Assembly (NCBI GenBank): GCA_035582835.1 | Contig: JAYKAV010000411.1 | Location: 1,448,843 to 1,512,842, forward strand | Length of the DNA stretch: 64,000 nt | Direction: 5' to 3' | Source: Phoebastria nigripes | Lineage: Eukaryota; Chordata; Aves; Procellariiformes; Diomedeidae | In this document: piece after piece, positions 13,701 to 24,630 of the stretch | Numbering within the stretch: the stretch's first letter is position 1 | How the letters are laid out: each line of letters starts with the position of its first letter | Translations under genes and position numbers: made by a program | Notes under the pieces: generated by a model | The model's database searches: none | What the model was told of the DNA's origin: nothing | What the model saw: the letters and a program-made list of their open reading frames with translations, nothing else

Positions 13701-16700
13701 CTTTTAAAGGTGGATTATGATGAGAAATATTTTACATATAAACTCCTCTCCTTCCAAAACCCTGCCTCCCAAAACTCTAACTGCATTAAAGTGCAACTGT
13801 AAAGAAGAACATTGCAAATGCACCCATTTGAATGGATGCAATTATTCTTTCACATTCCATCCTGACTTGAAAAAGGGGATTCCAGACCAGAGTGGTATTA
13901 GGAAGACTACAGAGCAAAGTGAATGACCAATTTCACTTTAAAATGCTGTGAGGAAAAAAATCTGGTGAAAAATCTCTTGGTGAAACTAGATCTAGTTCAT
14001 GGAACTTTTAAATAAGCAAATTGCTTGACTACAGACAGATGAGAAAACCAGTGAAAAGCACATATACTTAAGTTGAAATGGTAGAATTTTTGACTAGCAT
14101 GTTAAAATATCACCTTATGAACAGAAGTGGTCTTACAGAACAATTTTGCTATCCCATCAAAGAATCTTAAGATCATCCACATCAGAAGATTCCTTATCAG
14201 TAAAAAGGGAAGAAAAGGCTGATGGAGGTGGAGCTCAGTTAAGTTCATTTAGACAGTAGCTGAAAAATGATAGTTGATTTTCCCCCCCCACGCTCTTCTA
14301 GAAACAAAAAGCTTCACATGCCAGAAGTGAAGCCAGGTTTTTTCATTCCTTCTGTCTTAGTCTCTCACTAAATAATGGCATTATCTCAATAGCCAAAACA
14401 GTAGCAAATGTACATGATAAAAATTGTACCCCTCCTTTTTTATTTCTTTTTCTTTTTTTCACAGAAGTTAAAGTTCACTGCCAAAGAAATAAAGCAATGC
14501 ATCATAATACAAAACGTATCTTTTGGTCCTTTTCTCCCCTTCCACTTTCAACTCCATCTTCCCTAACCAGAAAAAACATAAAATGCGCCCCCCATCACCT
14601 TCTCATTTCTTCATGCAACTCTTCATGCATTTCTTCTTCCTATGCTATTACATCACTTTTATGGATTTTTCTCACTACATTCTCTTAATTCTCTCCAAAT
14701 TCCTGTTTCCTTTTGTCTTCAAATCATTTCAATAGTTTCAGTCCCTCTCAGAAACATCATCTCTCTTGTATGATCTTCACATCATATGGTCACTTCACTT
14801 CCCAAAAATCCAGAGATTTTGTGACAATTTTTTGCCTTGTTTTTCACCCTAAAATACTGCCCCTCACAGAGATAGCATCTATGTTTGCATACAGAAGTAG
14901 GAAGCAAGATTTTATTTTTTGTATGCCCCCAAGTTGCTTTTTCTGCTCTTTCACTGAGCATAAAGATACTATGTCTTCTCTTTTTCTGTATTTCTTGTTC
15001 TATCTACTTAAGGCCAACCTACTTCCTTCATGTTATCGCTTTCTCTTGTTGTTAGAGATTGCTAAGAACTTGGCTTATTAGGAGAGAACAGTGAAAAGGA
15101 AGGTCAAAGCAAAGTATCAGTGGTATTACAATGATTTTTAGAAAAAAATCATAAATGTTCTATCTTACATTTTGAAAGAGTTTTCCACAATAAAAGGTCT
15201 AGAGATTTACTTATGTTTGAAGGAAAGCTGAAATTAACTTTGGAATTGTAATATTAATCACTTACCTTATGTTGTTGCTAGTGATTGGTATTCGAATCAG
15301 TTCCAGTAATGAGGTTCCACCACCTAGTTCCCAAAAATGAGCTATATCTTTGGGCTGTAAAAGAGTTTCTTTATGTTATGTTAGAAGCATGTGCTTCCAT
15401 GCAACACCAAGAGAAGATCTTCATCTGATAAACTGGCTTTTCATGCAAGTGACTCAGAAAAAGAACATATATTATTTCACTAGTATTTTCTGAAAAACAA
15501 AACCAAATAAAAAACTCCCCATGTTCAAGAAATGCCATACAACACTTATGAAAGATGCCTGGCATGCCTATGACTGTCTTGATAAATGACTACGGTAAAG
15601 TAAAAAAGTCAGGAAGCAGCATCATTAATGATAAACATGAAAAAAATCAGGTTCTCTTCCCTTTCTTTTTGTTTATTGCAGCTCAAGACTAATGCTTTTT
15701 GAGAAGTTTGCAACTGGAAAAGTAATGAATCTCTACCTTCACATTCAGTTTCTGGGAAAAGTTTTAAGTGATTTTTATCTTTCAGAGTCAGATTTTCCAC
15801 TCCCTGCTTCAATAATAGAAACAGCAGTTACCTGCAGCAATAGTTATTGCTGCTGGGCAGTGTTGTACTGTGATGGGAATGGGTTCAATATTTCTGCTAA
15901 CAGAATCTGCAGTGCAAAATTTAGCAATATGGACATAAAACCCAAAAATCTAATTATGATTTAACATCCTCTAAGATAACTGCTTCTCTCATAAAACCGG
16001 TTGTAAAGTATCTTCATTGGTTTGTACTCATTTTGCATTTTAAAGACAAAGTTAAAGGCATGCATACTATGTTACAATGGGAAAATAAAAGCACTCAAAC
16101 ACGACAAACAATGTAGTTTTTATAGATGAATCTGACTGCTTTGTGTTATACTTTGGTCTCTGATCTACTGTGTTTTAGTGAGAGGGAAAAACATATTACA
16201 GATTAAAATACAAAATTAAGTTAGCTAATTTAAATAAAATTATATTAAAAAAACCTTTTTGTTTCACAAACAATAAGCTAAAAACCCTAAGATTCTTATA
16301 CATAAAAATAAAACACATATATTATTTTTGTGTGTGTGTATCTATATATAAAGATATGGTAAACTATACTTTCTGGATACTCACTGTATTGTGTCTCCTT
16401 GCCCTTCTTCCAAAAGTATATTCCAAGGCTAATGTTGGCTTTGGAATTTCTTCCCTATGCAAGGAAAAATAACTTCATTTTGTCAAGATCCTCTAAATAA
16501 AGAAAGTTAATTCTACAGTTACTAAATTATACATATCAATCACTTCAGAATTTGGCTTAGAAACAGCAGCACAGAGAGGACACTTTAAGACAACAGGTCT
16601 CAGTTGCTGAAGACAGGAGAAGTAGCAGCACCAGCCTGAATAGACGGCCATTTAATCTCTCTCATACTGGAGAAGAAGGACTGAAGGGGTCAGATGACAG

Positions 16701-19041
16701 GTAGTAATGAAGGGAAATAAGTTTATCCATAACTGATCAACCGGTCACAGAATACAACATCTGTATACATATATTATGAATTATCACACAATATAACTAT
16801 TTATGTAAAATTCTAATCCACAGTTGAAAACTACTTTTAAAAATTTAACACATACCTCTCAAGACACCTCAGTATAATAGTGGTCTTTCCCTGGAAATGA
16901 AAACCAAAAACCACCTTACTGTATTGTCATTAAAGCATAAAAGTTGTATCGCTAAATGAAACTCACTCATTTAACATTCCAATAATGAAGTACCGGAAAA
17001 GTGTAAACTCATGTAATTGTTTGTAGCGTTATAATGGAAACTTAACTGCCAACTTTCTGTCAGAATCAAGTTACACTACCATTATTATAATTATAAACTA
17101 ATAGACATGACAAATACAGTAATAGGAATAGTGTGCTTAAAATTAGACATTAGTGATCAACCTGGCCAACTCTGTTAAACTGTTTAACAGTTTTTAAGTA
17201 TTAGTAACACATTTATGTAATGTTTGGTTTCCGCTGGAATTAATTATTACTGATGAGATGGAAATAAAAAGAATGCTTAAAATACAAATAAACATACACA
17301 AAAATATGTCTTTACACTGTTGAAATTCAGACACTGAGTACCATGCCACACTGACGGGGCTAGCACTTCTACAGTTTACTCCTGTGTCCTTTCCTATCTC
17401 AAAAATCAGTGAAGTTCAGGTAAATTTGAAAAGTCATTGTATTTTCTCTGAAAAAGGTATTTTAAAAATTGCTGATTAAGAGGTTGCACATATACCAATC
17501 CTTCTAAAATAAAAATTGTATTCTTAAAAATATGACTCACTTGGTCAAAAAGGCAAGTATTTCCTTATTTACTTTACAAATAAATGCTAACAGAAGAAAA
17601 ATATGAAATTACTAGTGACCAAACTTATGGGACAATGAGTTAAAACAGCCTTAGGCATGTGGAATCATGAGTTTGCAATCACTGATAAGGCATGTTCAAA
17701 TAGGTCTGACATAATACAGACACAATCCATAGCAGGATGTCAAGGCCTCTATCTACAACAACACTGGTATCAATGCACTTAAATTGGATTGTTACTAACA
17801 ATCCAAACCTTTACAAGGACAAATTTGACATGTCAAACAATTAATGAGAGTAGCATTATTTCTGGCAGTTACTTTTACAAAAATTAATGAAGCCAAACCT
17901 CAAAGAATTAGCACATCATCGATAACAATGGTTGAAGTTTTGACTCTCCAAACCATAAACTTGAACTTCTGAATTGTAATAACATCTAACTGGTCCATAC
18001 TCTGTGGAATGCCCACTCTCTGCAGAATCAGAACATGACATATGTTGACTTTAGAAGAATTAAGTGGACCTTAACAACTGAAAATATCAGATATTTTCCC
18101 TGGCACAAACTATGTTCGAAAAGCACAGAACTGTACAGTATTCAGCTTTACCCCATTTTTGTTTCCCATAAATAATATTGATTTTTCCCAAACTTCCACA
18201 CGCTTGCCATCGTCATCAGGGTTTTCCCTCTTCTCCACTTCAGCTATAGCAAGATCCCATAAAGTATCACTAGTGGGAAAAAAACAAAATAAGAGTGTCA
18301 CTAGAGAAAAATAATGGACCCTAGACCATAATTCCTGAAAAGATATGAACGGATGAATGAAGGGTATTGCGGTTTATTATTATTATTTCTCATCACATGC
18401 CCTCTGCCGGTCGAAGTACTTCTTCTAACAAAGCCAGGTTAATTAAAATTCCTCAGGTAACCCCAACAGCCATTTGTGGCACACGCTAAGTAAATACCAG
18501 CTGTGTGGCGGGAGGCTTTGTTTTGAGTACGTTTAAGACACCTTTAAACGGTTTTCTAACGATTAAGGCTTTTCACAGCACCCCGCAGGTCAGGCTGGCA
18601 GTCTCTGGAGTCGGGAGCTCCCGGACGCCGGCACCGGAGGAGCTGCTCACGGGTCAGCGGGCTCGGGAGAGCTCAGGACCTGCCCTCGGCATCCCGGGGA
18701 AGTTACTGCTCGGGGCAACAAGGGCTTCCCCTTCTCAGGCTCCCCCATGGCCACCTGCGGGGCGGTGAGGGTGGGTTAGGCCTCCCCCTTTTCTGTGGGG
18801 TCCCTAACAGGAGCAACCGGCTCCTCGCACCAAGGGCCAGGCGTACCCCCATCCCGCCCCCGGCCCCGGCCCCGCTCGCTTTCGGAGGCAGAGGCCGGAA
18901 CGGCCCCTTTTACGCCTGCCTGCCTCCCTCCCTCCTTCCAGGCTGTCTTCCCCGGTCGCCGGCTCCTTCCCCACACGGCAGCGGGGGCGAACCCCCCTCA
19001 CCGAACCCGGGCAGGCCTCCCCGTTACCTGGCCTTGGGCAT
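4631..19041 (-). CDS. DYNC2LI1: dynein-2 light intermediate chain 1 (12 exons, 3' end not resolved)
   Basis: Encodes the light intermediate chain of cytoplasmic dynein-2, which binds the heavy chain DYNC2H1 and drives retrograde intraflagellar transport in cilia. The joined exons give 333 codons starting [19 protein letters not shown], with the Ras-like P-loop region NKNGGKTT near residues 42-49, the block [22 protein letters not shown] and the C-terminal [15 protein letters not shown]. Human is 351 residues; the missing ~20 match the human last exon. The start was chosen because the ATG at 19041, joined to exon 2, gives the human-like N-terminus; an ATG further upstream is out of frame. The gene lies head-to-tail downstream of PLEKHH2 with its own CpG-island promoter. 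Exon 12 ends on a complete codon at a GTGTGT donor; reading through would add 19 codons and stop at 4568-4570. Confidence 0.95.
6678..6775 (-). CDS. DYNC2LI1: DYNC2LI1 exon 11
   Basis: 98 nt encoding [20 protein letters not shown] and FEKTFPPK, matching human [22 protein letters not shown]. Donor AAG|GTAGGT. Confidence 0.95.
7225..7295 (-). CDS. DYNC2LI1: DYNC2LI1 exon 10
   Basis: 71 nt encoding [20 protein letters not shown] and SQI, matching human [20 protein letters not shown]. Confidence 0.95.
7655..7731 (-). CDS. DYNC2LI1: DYNC2LI1 exon 9
   Basis: 77 nt encoding [20 protein letters not shown] and FGYDK, matching human [20 protein letters not shown]. Acceptor TTCATTTAG, donor AAAAG|GTAACA. 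Confidence 0.95.
9284..9361 (-). CDS. DYNC2LI1: DYNC2LI1 exon 8
   Basis: 78 nt encoding [20 protein letters not shown] and YGASLV, matching human FVAHYYGASLM. The donor GTG|GTGTGT is weaker than others in the gene, but phase and homology fix it. Confidence 0.92.
10736..10804 (-). CDS. DYNC2LI1: DYNC2LI1 exon 7
   Basis: 69 nt encoding [20 protein letters not shown] and IFH, matching human [20 protein letters not shown]. Confidence 0.95.
12886..13072 (-). CDS. DYNC2LI1: DYNC2LI1 exon 6
   Basis: 187 nt encoding [20 protein letters not shown] and then a helical stretch ending NNLQRDHP. In phase with exons 5 and 7. Confidence 0.95.
15266..15354 (-). CDS. DYNC2LI1: DYNC2LI1 exon 5
   Basis: 89 nt encoding [20 protein letters not shown] and [10 protein letters not shown]. 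The WELGGG segment corresponds to the switch-II region of the Ras-like fold. Confidence 0.95.
16385..16454 (-). CDS. DYNC2LI1: DYNC2LI1 exon 4
   Basis: 70 nt encoding [20 protein letters not shown], closely matching human [20 protein letters not shown]. Ends on a complete codon at donor ACA|GTGAGT. Confidence 0.95.
16856..16890 (-). CDS. DYNC2LI1: DYNC2LI1 exon 3
   Basis: A short 35-nt exon encoding [11 protein letters not shown], the second half of the P-loop, between acceptor TTTCCAG and donor GAG|GTATGT. Its loss would destroy the nucleotide-binding motif and shift the frame. Confidence 0.93.
18152..18269 (-). CDS. DYNC2LI1: DYNC2LI1 exon 2
   Basis: 118 nt after acceptor CCCACTAG, ending at donor GGG|GTAAAG. 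It encodes [15 protein letters not shown] and, after a variable stretch, ILFMGNKNG, the first half of the P-loop. Confidence 0.95.
19028..19041 (-). CDS. DYNC2LI1: DYNC2LI1 exon 1 coding part
   Basis: Fourteen coding bases (M P K A and two bases of Ser) before donor CAG|GTAACG. The ATG has G at -3. Joining to exon 2 gives MPKASDTLW, matching human MPSETLW. The 5' UTR continues right into the CpG island. Confidence 0.9.
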
Positions 19042-19078
19042 CACTCCTCGGGGCCCGGGCCTGGCTCCCCGTCGCCAT
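19028..19078 (-). promoter_or_regulatory. upstream ORF overlapping the DYNC2LI1 start
   Basis: An ATG at 19078-19076 (C at -3, G at +4) opens a 17-codon frame that overlaps the main ATG in another frame. In spliced mRNA the first three bases of exon 2 (TGA) close it at once. The main ATG has G at -3, so leaky scanning could reach it. Whether the upstream ATG is inside the transcript depends on the start site, which is not known. Confidence 0.55.
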
Positions 19079-19085
19079 GGGAACC

Positions 19086-19112
19086 GTGCAGGCCACGCTG
19101 GGAGGTGTAGTT
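19086..19112 (-). promoter_or_regulatory. ZNF143/Staf-type promoter element
   Basis: On the minus strand this reads ACTACA, two bases, then TCCCAGCGTGGCCTGCA, close to the known SBS consensus ACTACAATTCCCAG followed by ATGC and TGC. It lies 8 bp upstream of the upstream ATG and about 45 bp upstream of the DYNC2LI1 start, where such elements usually sit in CpG-island promoters. Confidence 0.6.
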
Positions 19113-19317
19113 CCGCGGGGGAGGGCGGAAGGGGACGCCCAGCGGGGCTGTGCTGCGATTCGCCCCGCCTTCCGGCCCGGCGCTAGCGCTGCGGCTGGCG
19201 CGGGCGCTGTTCTCGCCTCAGCCCTCCGCGGCGCTGTTCGGCGGCAACGTGCGCGGTGCAGGGGCGCCCCCTGTAGCCGGCGGCAGAGTGGCGGGCGGGG
19301 CTTTCTCTGCCGGTTGA

Positions 19318-19372
19318 TCCGCGCTGCGGCGGGCTCAGCCGCCTCGGGGGCCGCGGCCGCCGCGCCCTTGAG
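19318..19372 (+). ncRNA. possible first exon of a divergent plus-strand transcript
   Basis: In the CpG island, on the strand opposite DYNC2LI1, a consensus donor GAG|GTGAGT occurs at 19372/19373. A CpG-island promoter plus a good donor is what a divergent noncoding transcript would show. The exon start is arbitrary. Exon-like borders at 20531-20643 could be a downstream exon. No coding frame is convincing. Confidence 0.25.
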
Positions 19373-20404
19373 GTGAGTGAAGGCCCGCGGCGGTTCCGCC
19401 GAGTGTCCCGCCCGCCCCCGGGGCCCCGGAGTTGTTCGTGGGACCCGCAGCTGCCTCTCTTTTTCGGGTGCTGAAAATGGCGACCCACCTTAATACCAGA
19501 GTGAGCAGAGCTGGTGTGAGGGGTGTCGGAGTCACTGGGTCCTTGGGGGACCTCGACTGTAGCCCTTGTTGTGAAGTGACAAAATACTTCAGCTGTGGAG
19601 AAAGCCAGGGATGAATAAACAAGTCATAAATGGCAGGGGTCGTTTATTTTACTTCAGCCTTAAGCATGGGCTCTTAATAAACTCATGGTTCCCAAGGTAG
19701 CTTTGTTAAGAGTGGAGGGAATGAAACAAGACCTGAGATAGTTCCCACCCCCTAGTAAGTGAATTGCTGGATAAGAAAATCAGTGTAATTATTTTGAGGT
19801 TACTGGGGCATACAAATCAACTATTATAACTAAAAGTAAGATGCCGTAACAAACAGGAGACGGGCTATTTCAAGTAAGATCTATCGATCAAAGATCAAAT
19901 CCAAAGATCATGTTAGGGTTAGATTAGAAAGTAGGATTTAAAGGGTACAGTAGAACAGCAGGATGACCCAGCATATGAAAGAGAGAGGATGTAGGTGAAT
20001 CCGACAAGTCAGAAGTGTCCTACGTCAGGGAAGTGACCCAAAATCCAGGGCAGCAATTACAGCTGACCTTCTGTAGCTGATGAGCTGTTTTGTGTCTTGA
20101 GAGACTAGAGAGAGAAAATCCTAAGTAAAATCCTCTCATCTCTTTGATCAAAACCAGGAAAGTGGCCTCATTCATAATGATTAACTCAGAATTAATTTTA
20201 ACTGTTCCTTCTTCCTTTCCCAAAGAAGGCTTATGTAGCCTTCTATAGACCCTAAGTAATATTTGCTCTTTAAATAAGAGGTTTTTCTAAGTTTAACTTG
20301 CATAATCACTTAGTTTCAGTTCCAGAAGCCTTCATATGGTTATTTTCACGTCTTTATTTACTTCCAGATTTTTACATGGATCTTCTAAAACATTTGCTAA
20401 CCCC

Positions 20405-20747
20405 CTATGGAAACCATGGTCTTGCTAATTAAAATCCAGAAAGAAACTTCATTGTTTAGTGGTGTACAGTGGCAGGTCATGCTGATGCCTTTCTTAAGTG
20501 CATTTCTTTCATCAATTTCATTTTAACAGAACATTTCTGATATCTTGGTATATGAAGCCAGTGCTGATCTTTAATCAGCAGTTAGAGGTGGTGAAAACCC
20601 TGGACAAAGCTGCTATTGCTCTGCCAAAGAAAGCAAAATGAAGGTAGGAATTGCTCCTGGCACTGTGATCTAGGCATACATTACTGCAACAGCAAGAGTG
20701 TAACACTAAAAAGCAAAGTATTTTTACAGTGATTTACTCCCTGGCAG
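20405..20747. repeat. diverged direct repeat, copy 1
   Basis: Matches 22054-22363 in the same orientation over most of its length, for example CTTGCTAAT, GAAACTTCATTGTTTAG, CTTCTGGCACT versus CTCCTGGCACT, and TAACACTAAAAAGCAAAG. Copies start about 1.65 kb apart. This copy has exon-like borders on the plus strand: acceptor TTTCATTTTAACAG before 20531 and donor AAG|GTAGGA after 20643. Confidence 0.8.
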
Positions 20748-22053
20748 AGAGGTGGCAAATCTGGAAGATGCTGCAGTACAAATCTGAGCTGGGAAGCACT
20801 GTGTAAAGCTGTACAATTAGTAAGTTGTACTGAAGTCCAATCTGGAAATGAAATTGGAGTTTTCAGTATTTTAAGTTTCACCTTAGTTTCATTTCCTTTG
20901 CCCTAAGAAACTGTAAAAAAAGACTTTTTTCTTCCTAATTCATTATTACTGAGTTACTAATCACCTTAGTTAAAATTAACTCAAACTAATGGATTGCACT
21001 AAGCTATATGGACTATTAAAGCTCTACCTAAAGCTTTTAAGTGGTGCATTCCTTTATGCAAGGATGAATTTTTTCCTTCAGGACCTAACCTATAACAACT
21101 GTGTTAGTCTGACAAGGAACTCCAACACCAAATACCTACCAGCCCTCTTTTATAGGGAAATATATGACTCTCTTTTAAATCTAAATATAAACCAAATTTA
21201 AATCTAAAATAACAGAAAAACACTAATTTTGTGGATTATATTAAAAACTCAAAGCTTTATCATTTGCCTGCTGTACTACAGAAGTAAATAGGTCTTGTTT
21301 TAGAAATGAGCAGTTTGCTTACTAATACTGCTGTGCAAAAATTGACAGGGCAAAGTGAAGTTCAAGTAATATATTCATTTACATTGCATTCCAAATATTA
21401 TTTTCAAATCAATGTGATTGTTTATACAGAGAGTTACCAGTGATCTTTCAGTTTCATTGACCATTTATACTGATCGTTACTGACCGCTAGCTCCAAGCAA
21501 GCAAAAAAGATGTTCGGAAGTTTGTGATGGAAGGTCAAGTCTCCTTGCATGTGCTAACACATTAGTCTCATCCTGAGAATATTTTTACAGCCTAGGTTCT
21601 GCAAGCCTTGAGCATGGAAAGTTTTTCAGCATCAGTCCCAGAGGTCGCTGCTCATTTGACAGCTCCCATCATATCATCAATGAAGATCAGAAGGTGAGAA
21701 AGGTCTATTTCCTACCTGGGCTTTAGTCATAGATTAGGTAGCATGGTATGAATTGTTTTGGTGGATGGCTCAAGGTCAAGACTGCAACGTGGATCATTCA
21801 TGAGGCTTGGGCTGGGTGGGGAAGGCAGAACAGGTTATCTGCCTGGACTCTGAAATTTTCAGCTTTGCTGTCTTACGTTGTGTGGTATCTTCTAAGTAGC
21901 TCTGGAGCTAGATTAACAGGGAACAAGCTCCCCGAGACTTGCACAGCTGTGTTTGCAAGCTGAGCTGTTGAAGTGTGCTTGCATGTGTAAGAGACTTTAC
22001 TTGCTGACTGTTAACTTGAAAGGAAGAGTCAGCTTGAGGAGGTTACTATCATA

Positions 22054-22363
22054 CTACGGAAACCTTGGTCTTGCTAATCAAAATCCTGGAAGAAACTTCA
22101 TTGTTTAGTTGTCACGGTAACTGTGATTCCAAGTGCATTTATTTCATAAAAATTAACACAGCATTTCTGGTAGCGTGACTATATAGGATTAAAGGTGACC
22201 TATAATGAGCAGTTAGTGGTAGTAAGTCTGGAAAGTGCTGCCAAGAAAAGGGAAACTAAGGCATGAATTGCTTCTGGCACTATGATGTAGGGGTATACTG
22301 CAGCAGCAACAGCTTAACACTAAAAAGCAAAGCAATGTCTAAAGTTATCTATCCAAAGGCAGG
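22054..22363. repeat. diverged direct repeat, copy 2
   Basis: Second copy of the unit at 20405-20747, with small indels. The acceptor-like AACACAG is kept before 22162, but the donor-like GT of copy 1 is GC here (AAG|GCATG). Confidence 0.8.
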
Positions 22364-22845
22364 CAAGAACGTCCTACTATACTTCATAGTTTGTATACTG
22401 CTTTATAAAACAGCTGTTTCTAAGGCTGTAACTGTGTTAATGAAAACTGTTCAAAAGACTCAAAATCTGCACATCAGCTGTGTGTATTGCGTATCCTGTT
22501 GTCTCCAAACCTAACAAAGATTTTAAAAACTTCATGAACAAGCTCACTAGCAACATGCTCCACTTTTTTTGCCTTCTAATAGAACCTGATCTGCCACATT
22601 CATTTAAAACTGGACAATTAGGAAAGAATGACTAGTTGGAGTATTCTAGGTTGATGGCTATCATAATTTCATGATGACATGAAAATTTCTGTATTTGTAA
22701 ATTGCAGTTTCTAATCATCATATTTGAGAAGCTTTAGACTATGACCTGTGTATAACCGATGCAATAGCATGTTTGAATTTGCACACACAACACTCCCCCC
22801 CTCAAATTACTGAAAGTTAACTATTCTGCTGATTGCAAAGGGATG

Positions 22846-23157
22846 TTATTTCTTAGCCCAATTACACCACACTACCTGCATCACTTCACATGGGGTGCCG
22901 CACAAAAAGATGCTGCAGTTGGTGCCAGGGTCTCTTGTAGCTTCCAATTTGCTTTCCTTGATGATGGCAGGAGATCGGCTGCCCACTACGAGGTAAACCT
23001 CCTGCTGCTGGCCCTGCCTCATTGAAAGAGAAAGATCTAGTGCCACAACCACCACCAAAGGGTAGAAGTTACCAGGAGGCTCTTCCCGCATTGCAAATGT
23101 GAAAGCATCTAGATATAGTATGCTTGTTACTTGCTTGTAATTTTCAAGGCAAAGCAT
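22846..23157 (-). CDS. unrecognised 103-codon open frame
   Basis: An ATG-started frame with the segments YLDAFTFAMREEPPGNFYP and QQQEVYLVVGSRSPAIIKES. I do not recognise it and it shows no domain. It sits about 1.7 kb beyond the PLEKHH2 stop on the same strand, in locally more GC-rich DNA. It could be chance, a 3' UTR segment or an old pseudogene. Confidence 0.12.
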   Translation of the reverse strand: MLCLENYKQVTSILYLDAFTFAMREEPPGNFYPLVVVVALDLSLSMRQGQQQEVYLVVGSRSPAIIKESKLEATRDPGTNCSIFLCGTPCEVMQVVWCNWAKK

Positions 23158-24624
23158 TGGCCCATAGTACCATTCATAAAACGGTGCTTGAGTCCTGCAG
23201 ACTTAAATAGCTGTGGCAGGACTTTGAGAGCTTTCAGAAGAAACATATTTATCAAGTCAGCTTGCCAATTTGTCTTTCCACTTTTTAAGAGCATGTTCTT
23301 TTCACAAACTGGATTTCCCTTCCAATCTATTTTAATTCTTCAGGAGGATACTCCCTACCTTTCATAGAGGGCAAACAGCTGAAAATTCCTTTTCTCTCAA
23401 TATGAGTATGTACATATCTGAAATGTTTAAATGTCATAAAACAAAGGAGATTTTCAACCTTCAATAAAATTCATCATTGTGAAATTATTTCAGTTTTAAG
23501 TAATTAAAAAAAACCCCAAATGATGAGGGCTAGCCATAAGGGATTAATGATCCATGATCATTAGCATGAGCAGAAGTGGAAATTGTGAAATGTATATGAA
23601 TCAGTGATTTATGTTTGACTACCTTCTCTATGGTTGGACCTAAATTATCTATTAGAGTATGCTGCTGATCCATTTCAGAACCTGCAGAAGTAGTTTCTTT
23701 GCACAGAAATGAAAATGTGAGGATTGGAAGAAAAAAATGGGTGTAATTTCTATATACTTGAAATTATACTGCTACGTAGCACTGAGGCTGGCAGCTGAAA
23801 AAGGCAACAGAAAGTGCTTCCAGGTCCTATAGTGCAGATCCAGCATTATGTCTTCAGTGTGCAAGAACATTATACTAGTATTATAATATGAAATGTATAG
23901 ATACAAATGAAAACCAAAAAGTACAACTTTTACAAAATATTGTTCTGAATCATTGTATATACATTATACACATTATACATGGATTTTATATGTCACATAT
24001 GTCTCCAAATTTAGACAACAGTTCAAGCAATGTCTTTCTGTGTTCTTCTTGTGTTTTCAATTGTGAGTCATTCTTGCATCTGTATTATATTATTATTCTG
24101 GATTAAAGAAGAAATTAGGCACGGGATCTTGTTTAATAAAACTATACTAAATACACTGCCTGTCCAATTTAGATTTTTCCAAAAGGCTGGGGCAGAGAGG
24201 GATTATTTAGAAATTTACCAGACCAAGGCTGAAGATTTGCCAAGTAAAACAGCTGTATAACAAAGGCTAGAGTGTATCATGAGAATACTCTTTAGATTTA
24301 TAATAGTTAAATGATGTGCTTATGGTTTTTTTTTTTAAAGGAGAAACAATTACACAAACCAAATAATTCGTTCTCTTTAGTCCCATGGTGCTTGTATTAC
24401 AAATAAGGAGGGGTGCTAGAAGTGGAAAATATTCTGCTTGACTTTTTTTTTAAACAAAAATTCCTTTTCAAAATGAAGGTTATACAACTTGTATAATTTT
24501 GAAAAATAGAGATGAAGAGTTAGAGTTGAAGACAGTTTGGTCCCTGAGTAAATATCTGGAAAACGACTAAAATCTATACAATTTTTCCCAAGGCCGCCTT
24601 TCCCCATCACTATCAACAGACACA

Positions 24625-24630
24625 TTTATT
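24625..24630 (-). terminator. candidate PLEKHH2 polyadenylation signal
   Basis: TTTATT on the plus strand is AATAAA on the minus strand, about 250 bases past the PLEKHH2 stop. It is the first canonical signal I noticed there; a longer 3' UTR using a later signal is possible. Confidence 0.4.

Larger units (their letters stand above)
4724..19027 (-). other. DYNC2LI1 introns
   Basis: Eleven introns of about 0.36 to 2.2 kb, all GT-AG. They are AT-rich. The largest (13073-15265) holds a pyrimidine-rich stretch at about 14430-15060. The intron 7732-9283 holds a CAATGGGA-type ancient amniote repeat motif near 8295-8340. The intron 16891-18151 holds a small palindrome CTGTTAAA-CTG-TTTAACAG at 17172-17190. 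I see no RNA gene or intact mobile element. Confidence 0.6.
18580..19460. promoter_or_regulatory. CpG-island promoter of DYNC2LI1
   Basis: The only strongly GC- and CpG-rich block in the window. It covers DYNC2LI1 exon 1 and extends about 400 bp upstream on its strand. It contains Sp1-like GC boxes, ETS-type CTTCCGG at about 19169-19175 and the ZNF143-like element. No TATA box was seen. This is typical of a broad housekeeping or cilia-gene promoter and may fire in both directions. Confidence 0.85.
19461..24620. other. intergenic region between DYNC2LI1 promoter and PLEKHH2 3' end
   Basis: About 5 kb without a recognised gene. It holds two diverged copies of a ~310-340 bp unit (20405-20747 and 22054-22363) and a 103-codon unrecognised minus-strand frame at 22846-23157. 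Human has the retrogene C1GALT1C1L in this interval; I see nothing like it, as expected if that copy is mammal-specific. Confidence 0.6.

Noticed and set aside
18795..19376. 193-codon plus-strand frame in the CpG island
   Set aside because: Long only because GC-rich DNA has few stops; Ala/Gly/Arg-rich composition and no homology recognised.
19461..24620. Search for a C1GALT1C1L-like retrogene
   Set aside because: No frame resembles the C1GALT1C1 family; the human copy is probably mammal-specific.
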